From positions 1-64,000 of the forward strand of contig SGPM01000065.1 of NCBI GenBank assembly GCA_004802725.1: 64,000 nucleotides of DNA, read 5' to 3'. Numbering within the stretch: the stretch's first letter is position 1; each line of letters begins with the position of its first letter. This stretch comes from Antrodiella citrinella (Eukaryota > Basidiomycota > Agaricomycetes > Polyporales > Steccherinaceae). The position numbers and the translations under genes are program-made. Of this stretch, positions 58,905 through 64,000 are shown piece after piece. The notes beneath the pieces are model-generated. The model was not told where the DNA came from and ran no database searches. It saw nothing but the letters and a program-made list of their open reading frames with translations.

Positions 58905-61563
58905 TCAAGCGTCCATGGAGGCCAGCAGTCCAAACATGCCACCCTTCACTGCAGCTCCTTTCCCGGGCCCGGTTCGACGATTATTCTGAGTGCGGCCGTT
59001 CTGGTCGGAACCGAGACCCTTGGCTTGCTCCCTCTTGCGCTTGGTCTTCTCCGACTCCGAGAATGCATCGTCCAGCCCGTGAACGGTGGCATCCCATAGC
59101 GCGGCTGAAACCGCACCGGGAGGCACGGGCTTCATATTTGTAAGGAACTCGTGAAACACCTGTCCTGAAAACTGAATGGCGGGTAGAACTACGCGGTTTT
59201 GGAGGAGCAGGATCTGGGCGAGTCGAACAATGGCCACGAACGCATGCATTATTTGCGCCACGAGCTGGACGTTGCGGTCCATAATCGGAGGCGGTGCGTC
59301 CGGCTCAACCAAGTCCCCAAGGTCAATGAAGGAAGCAATAAAGCAACGAGCTTCCTGCTTAGTCCACCGCTCCTTTACGCGTTCCTTGCTTCCATTGGAA
59401 CGTGCGCGCAGATCAATCGTTGAAACCGTCCATCGTATGGCCAGCGCAATGATCAGCTGCTGAGGTGGGAGAGTACGGATGGGTATGATGTCAGAACGGA
59501 GGGCCCTGAGCAAGAAGGTAAAGCGATCATCCTCCGACCGTAACTGGAGAGGTATGCTCGAGACGGGTATATCGTACTGGCGCAAGACTTGGCGAAGGGC
59601 AGGAATAGTGACCTCCTCTGAAGTAACTCTTGTGCCACGGCGGAGGTATTCCATTACAAACTTCCCCTTCGCAGGCGGCGGAGGAATATTGGAGGACGAC
59701 ACAGATACTGAATCCGCTGTCAGGTCGTCAACAGAACCATTAAGTTGTTGCAAGGCACCGCGCAAAGGTGCTAAAGGATCCTCGTCATCCGATTCTTCCA
59801 CAACATCAATAAGCTCCTCATCTTCTTCATCTTCTTCCACATCGGACACTTCGTCCCTGTTGTCCGGTAGTACGAAAGCGTCATCAAGCACGGCATAGAT
59901 CAGCTCATGAACTAGCCTCGCGATACTTCGCCCGACACTCTCGTAATCTGGGTTTTCTAGGAATTGACGGTGCCAGAAAGATCCCGTATGCACGACGTCA
60001 AACATACGTGGGTCCACGTCTCCAGCTCTGTAAGCAGTGATGTATAGATTCCGTACCGTAGTTTGTAGGTCAGGTTCTGATTCCACAATGGTATCCGCGG
60101 GTAAGGGCTTGGAGAGGTATTTGACGAGAATGCATGTGTCTTCGTCATGAAGAGGGCAGAGAGGCGAGGACCACAAGCCGTCGGTATCCGCATCCAGCTC
60201 GTGTTTAGGTATAGCATACTGGAGTGTCGCTTCTACGATCCGTTCGACGATTTGTTCTCGTTCGCCGGTAGACAGCAGTTCAGCAGAGCGAACCATAAGT
60301 GTTGTGACCGCCCGCTCAATGAGCTGCATGACGCTATTGATTTGAATCTTCTGCTTTCCTTTCGCAGGCGCAGTAAGCGCAGCGTCCAGGATGGATCTAA
60401 GAGTGGTGGCAACACGTGTGATCCGCTGGGAGTTTGACAAAGCACGATCAAAAAAGAGCCATTGCAGGTTTGTCCGTTGAGAAGTCGTCACAGACGCCTC
60501 CTTCGCACCGGTGAAGTCGTTTCCAACCAGTGCGCCCAACAGAGGTAGCAGCGAGACAGGTAATTGCAGATGTGTCGCCAACCTCGACGGCGAGTAGATG
60601 ACAACTGACAGCTGCAGCTCGCCGTCGCAGTGCGGAGGAATCAAGCCTTCCATTTCACCAGCCTGTTTGCGGTGGGCTTTCCTCCTGGATTTAGCGACAA
60701 CAGTCTGGAAATCGCCATCGCTCTCCACGGCTATTGAGCTTTCCTCCTCTGCATTGGCAGCGCTCCACACCATCTGCTGCATGGGAACATAACCCTGGTA
60801 ACCATCTGCATTCAAAACTACGAAGTCAGAGTCGTTTCCGACCACAAAACCCCGAAGCCTAGCCGCGAGCTCCACAGAGAATGGATCTCCTTCTTCATCA
60901 GCAAAGTGTATCTTTAGACGGCCGTGCGAAGCTTCAGGATCAGACTCCATAGCCTGCACCATGTTAGTGAGGGTCCGAATGCACGTCAAGTAGGACAGTG
61001 GAGGAAGCATGGCAGTTTCACTGAGAAATCGTGGCCGGGACCGCGAAGCAGCAGAAGTGCGGAAGAACAGCAACGAGCCTTGGATGGTGGTCTGGGTAAT
61101 CCGAGCTGAGATGGTAGGGAATTTGAGCGAGGGATACGGCCCTGTTCAAGCGTGAGGCAGTGCACAGCCATCGTCAATTGCGGATACGTTGTGTAGTTAG
61201 CGAAAGTGGAATAGACAACGTATGCATAACATAACATACCATCAAAAACGAAGTGCAACTCCAAGCCAACGCTGAGCCACGCTTGCACTATGCGTTCTAC
61301 AAGCTTCGCAAGCTGAGGGTATTCACCTCCATAAACCCATGGAAGTCCCGAAGATGCTACGACTTCATAGATGAACCTAAAGCAATGGAAGGTTTAGAGA
61401 TTCAATCACAGCTCTTTGAAGTACATAGTGCTCACGACCAGCCATCTATGACGAATACTGTCGGACTAGTATTGGATTCGGTGGGTGCAGATGAGAATAT
61501 TTGACGTTGGGAGAGCGCGCCATAGTGTTCGGCAAGATAAGTTGTAAGTCCATGAACGCCCAT
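58905..61563 (-). CDS. Asteroid (ASTE1)-like XPG-N domain protein
   Basis: This is a member of the Asteroid branch of the FEN1/XPG nuclease superfamily; human ASTE1 takes part in DNA end processing. Exon 1 (61563-61436) starts MGVHGLTTYLAEHYGALSQR, the family's hallmark. Exon 2 (ending 61240) contains WSFIYEVVASSGLPWVYGGE, YPQLAKLVERIVQAWLSVGL and ELHFVFDG. The main exon from about 61157 has PSLKFPTISARITQTTIQGS, DSDFVVLNADGYQGYVPMQQ, SLLPLLGALVGNDFTG and a helical region. An acidic stretch (DVEEDEEDEELIDVVEESDD) and a basic Gly-rich C-terminus follow. Acidic residues at VFDG and in GNDF fit the nuclease metal sites. Whether every catalytic carboxylate is kept cannot be judged by eye. About 830 aa in three exons. 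The start was found upstream of the long open frame by joining exons 1 and 2. Confidence 0.88.
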
Positions 61564-61867
61564 GTGAGATTCTGCAAGTGTTCTGGCAGTAAGATATCAT
61601 GCAGGGTTGAATGAGTGTATCCAAACGGGAGCACTGAGGCTGGATTGTGGTAGTAGAGCGGAAGTCGAAACGCAAAATAGAAAATCACTGCCAATGATCA
61701 GCCGCCGGAGGGCATTGGGCGTCAACCTGATGAAGTCATTGAACATTCCTCTTCTGAAAGAAGCTCAAATTAAGTACTTAGTAAACTCTGACCTCGTCAA
61801 AGGGAAGAAGGCAAGGTGCAACAACCCTCGAATCTGATACAACGATCTTCAAAGCAGCAAAAACCTA
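61564..61867. other. intergenic
   Basis: Short region between ASTE1 and the tRNA gene; no gene is supported. Confidence 0.4.
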
Positions 61868-61960
61868 TGACAAGAGTGGGATTTGAACCCACGCTCCGAA
61901 GAACTAGATTTCTGGTACATAACCTGATTCTAGCGCCTTAGACCGCTCGGCCATCTTGCC
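61868..61960 (-). tRNA. tRNA-Leu (anticodon CAG) with 13-nt intron
   Basis: The minus strand folds as a class II tRNA. The acceptor stem pairs GGCAAGA with TCTTGTC (one G-U pair) and the discriminator is A. The A box is TGGCCGAGCGG and the B box GGTTCAAATCC. The anticodon stem is CTAGA/TCTAG. The loop plus intron is 20 nt, so a 7-nt loop leaves a 13-nt intron after the purine 3' of the anticodon, and the anticodon reads CAG (codon CUG). A variable arm of class II length (TTCTTCGGAG) supports leucine. No CCA is encoded, as usual for nuclear eukaryotic tRNAs. Confidence 0.92.
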
Positions 61961-62280
61961 TTGCGAAGGTGTTCGTCGTGTCAATACCTATTCGGGTTCG
62001 TGTATCAGACACATGGCCTCTTAGTATGTAGTTCCGCACATAAAAGTAGCTGAAAAGTCACATCTGCTGGGGAGTCGGGAGGTCCATGTCATGTTTCATT
62101 CACTATTATTAGGCTCTACCAACATCACAAGATTTTCGACAGCAGCTAGATATCGCTCAATAACATCTGTCATATGGCTGAGTTCCACAACTACTGGAAA
62201 ACGGATGTCGAATTCTGCGGGAGTAGGAGCACTGAGAACATTGTTCAACGCCCTGGTCTTTTATCGTGGTTGAAGAACGC
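61961..62280. other. intergenic
   Basis: About 320 nt upstream of the tRNA on its strand and downstream of the next gene; no gene is seen. Confidence 0.4.
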
Positions 62281-63181
62281 TCACTCTAGGTCGACACTGG
62301 ATGATGGAGGTTCATGCAGAAATTCAGTAAACGCGACAATCAAGTCGAAGGTCTTCTGGGCTGTCTCGGAAAGGTCTGTCTTCTCGTCTTCGGCCAAATT
62401 TGACACAAAATGGTAGTAGCACGCCCACTCGAACGCGTCCTGCGGTGGTGTTTTCTCGACCTCCAGGTACTCTGAGAAATAGAGGTGTAGGTGCTGCTCT
62501 AGATCTGCTTTGAGGGCATCGTCGCTGTCGTCCTCGACGACAGAACGCCGAAGCATGGTGTGTATATCCTATCAGTGAATCATGTTAAGACAGGACGTGC
62601 AAGTATGATGAGAGAAAAGTCACCATGGCGGCCAGATTGTGCACAACCCATCGCAGGTCAGCGCGAATATTGGGATCGCGGGACCGAAGTAGCTCCGCAA
62701 TCTCAGTTTCAGTCGCGTTGAGATTGTTATAGCCTTCATGAAGTAGCTTATCTGCAGCATCTCCGAGTGCGCCGCATAGCATTTCAGTATTTGCCAAGAG
62801 CATCAAGAGGTCCGGAATGCTTGAGACGATGAACGTCGGACGCAGTATGTTTCTGATAGTGTAGACCAGGATTTCAAACGAGGGACACTCTTCAGACTTT
62901 TCAAAACTGCGTGCCACATCTATAATGAGATTTCACCATTATTCAATCGGTCTGACACAGAGCATGATCGTCATACCGTTCGCCTTCCTGAGTTTCTCGT
63001 AAGAGGTGCCAACGAAGACGTCAGGCGGGATAACGACGGTAGACCGTGTCTGTACTTTTTCCATGGCTCGTGAATAAGTGCAAGGACCAGTGACCAGGAT
63101 AAGGTTTCGGAAGAAGTTCGCGTTCAAGTTGTTCAACGTTCCCAATATAGGCATGAGCGTCTGTTGAATTACGCCGCCCAT
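62281..63181 (-). CDS. unknown protein
   Basis: This gene is not recognised, but its exons read smoothly. It begins around MGGVIQQTLMPILGTLNNLN (ATG at 63181; the in-frame codon at 63202 is GTG). FFRNLILVTGPCTYSRAMEK and VVIPPDVFVGTSYEKLRKAN follow, joined over an intron with a GTATGA donor. DVARSFEKSEECPSFEILVY, FIVSSIPDLLMLLANTEMLC and RDPNIRADLRWVVHNLAAM come next, then an acidic last exon (RRSVVEDDSDDALKADLEQH, WACYYHFVSNLAEDEKTDLS) with the stop at 62281. It is mostly alpha-helical and probably soluble. An upstream exon cannot be excluded. Probably a conserved fungal or lineage-specific gene. Confidence 0.55.
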
Positions 63182-63851
63182 AAGGTTGCATATGGACCAC
63201 ACGTTAGAACGGTACTACCACCACAGGGCTGCTATATGTTTCCGCTCGAGTCTTGTTCTATTATTGTGCGTATTACTTATGATCTCGGCGGCCGAGTAAC
63301 AGGCGATAGTATTCAATCAGTGGCGTCCAGCCTGAGCGACGGAGATGTTAACCCCGAGTCATGGCAAGCTGCTGTACATGTCTCAGTCCTACGACTTGTG
63401 TTGCTCGCGAGACTGAGACTGACACCATGATGACCCTTTGCGGGCACAGATGCCACGTACCTATAGCATCGGGCCTATACAGGCTATAGCAATTGCGCCT
63501 TCAAGCTCGAGTCGTTCCGCCGGAGGCAGATCGTGGATTCGGACAGGAAATTTTCAGTAACATGCATATAGAACATTCCGCTTCAGATTCAGGTCGGAGA
63601 GGTCGGTCAATCTCTGTCAATCCTCATCGCGCTGGATATAGTCATCTCGTCATCTCAGCACAGGTGTCACAGGGTGTCACTAGTAGTAGCTTGTTCCACA
63701 AGGGACTTCCAAGAGCCTGAGGCTGTAATTTTCCACGAGTTCAAGATACCGAGCTCACGCGATTAACTTCGTGTTTATATGCCGGCCAAGCATAAATGTC
63801 CCCGTGTTTGGTGGACTGCCCACACTTCCAGCCAGTGGAGTCCCCCAGATC
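63182..63851. promoter_or_regulatory. intergenic between divergent genes
   Basis: About 670 nt between a minus-strand gene and the plus-strand gene at the edge; no further gene is supported. Confidence 0.35.
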
Positions 63852-64000
63852 ATGGTTGTCCTCGATAATGACCTTGCAGCTCTCATCGGGTTTGGGTGCG
63901 AGGCACTGGTCTACGGTGAGCACAAACCTACTCTCTCGGTGTCATCTGACTCAGTTCATTCGTAGGTGTCTACATCGTCATCTTCTTGATGTCCCTCAGT
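63852..64000 (+). CDS. 5' part of a multipass membrane protein
   Basis: The start of a gene that runs off the window. Exon 1 (63852-63915) reads MVVLDNDLAALIGFGCEALV then YG. A 50-nt GT-AG intron follows, and exon 2 from 63966 continues VYIVIFLMSLS. The string EALVYGVYIVIF is the first membrane helix seen in a large agaricomycete family of uncharacterised multipass proteins (pattern LYG.Y...F). Only about 33 residues are available, so the assignment rests on this pattern and on the clean splice. Confidence 0.55.

Overview
The window is nuclear DNA of a filamentous basidiomycete, most likely an agaricomycete. Genes are dense and on both strands, and almost all are split by short introns (mostly 45-70 nt, GT-AG). 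Several families are typical of that group: a Slt2-type MAP kinase, an agaricomycete-style F-box protein with a Cys-rich body, a fungal flavin-dependent halogenase and a fungal intradiol dioxygenase. There is also a nuclear tRNA-Leu gene with an intron. I see no CRISPR array, bacterial operon, prophage or recognisable transposon. Gene models were built by hand: I translated both strands, placed splice sites and checked reading phase. Exon boundaries quoted are readings of the sequence, not transcript data.

Layout. 0.5-1.6 kb (-): epsin-like endocytic adaptor. 2.6-4.5 kb (+): cell-wall-integrity MAP kinase, divergent from the epsin. 4.9-5.3 kb (+): DUF952 protein. 5.4-8.4 kb (-): a 45-codon reading frame, an MFS fragment and a full MFS efflux-type transporter. 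9.3-11.9 kb (-): membrane-anchored histidine acid phosphatase. 13.0-17.4 kb (+): large Bud4/anillin-like septin-site protein with a C-terminal PH domain. 17.9-19.4 kb (+): PXR1/PINX1 G-patch protein. 19.7-22.7 kb (+): phospholipid:diacylglycerol acyltransferase (LRO1). 23.5-24.5 kb (+): secreted Pro/Gly- and Gln-rich protein. 24.7-25.9 kb (-): intradiol dioxygenase. 27.0-29.4 kb (-): F-box protein. 31.7-34.4 kb (-): flavin-dependent halogenase. 35.0-39.7 kb: two NmrA-like paralogues in inverted orientation on either side of a broken alpha/beta-hydrolase gene. 40.7-42.6 kb (-): unknown membrane protein. 43.5-47.1 kb (-): TMEM184/DUF300 membrane protein. 48.1-48.6 kb (+): probable gene remnant. 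49.0-52.3 kb (-): BRCT-domain protein. 52.6-54.1 kb (-): coiled-coil protein. 55.3-56.1 kb (+): small unknown protein. 56.9-58.5 kb (-): mitochondrial NADH kinase (POS5). 58.9-61.6 kb (-): Asteroid/ASTE1 homologue. 61.9 kb (-): tRNA-Leu(CAG). 62.3-63.2 kb (-): unknown. 63.9 kb to the edge (+): start of a multipass membrane protein.

Most genes are housekeeping, in polarity and wall signalling, endocytosis, lipid storage, telomere/rRNA, NADP and genome-maintenance roles. The accessory stretch is about 31-43 kb: halogenase, duplicated NmrA-type reductases, hydrolase pseudogene and an unknown membrane protein. It could be a small or decaying metabolic locus, but no polyketide, peptide or terpene synthase is visible, so a biosynthetic cluster is not established. 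Isolated N bases at 45.1-47.1, 51.65 and 54.2-55.7 kb mark lower assembly quality, and apparent frameshifts anywhere in the window should be read with that in mind.
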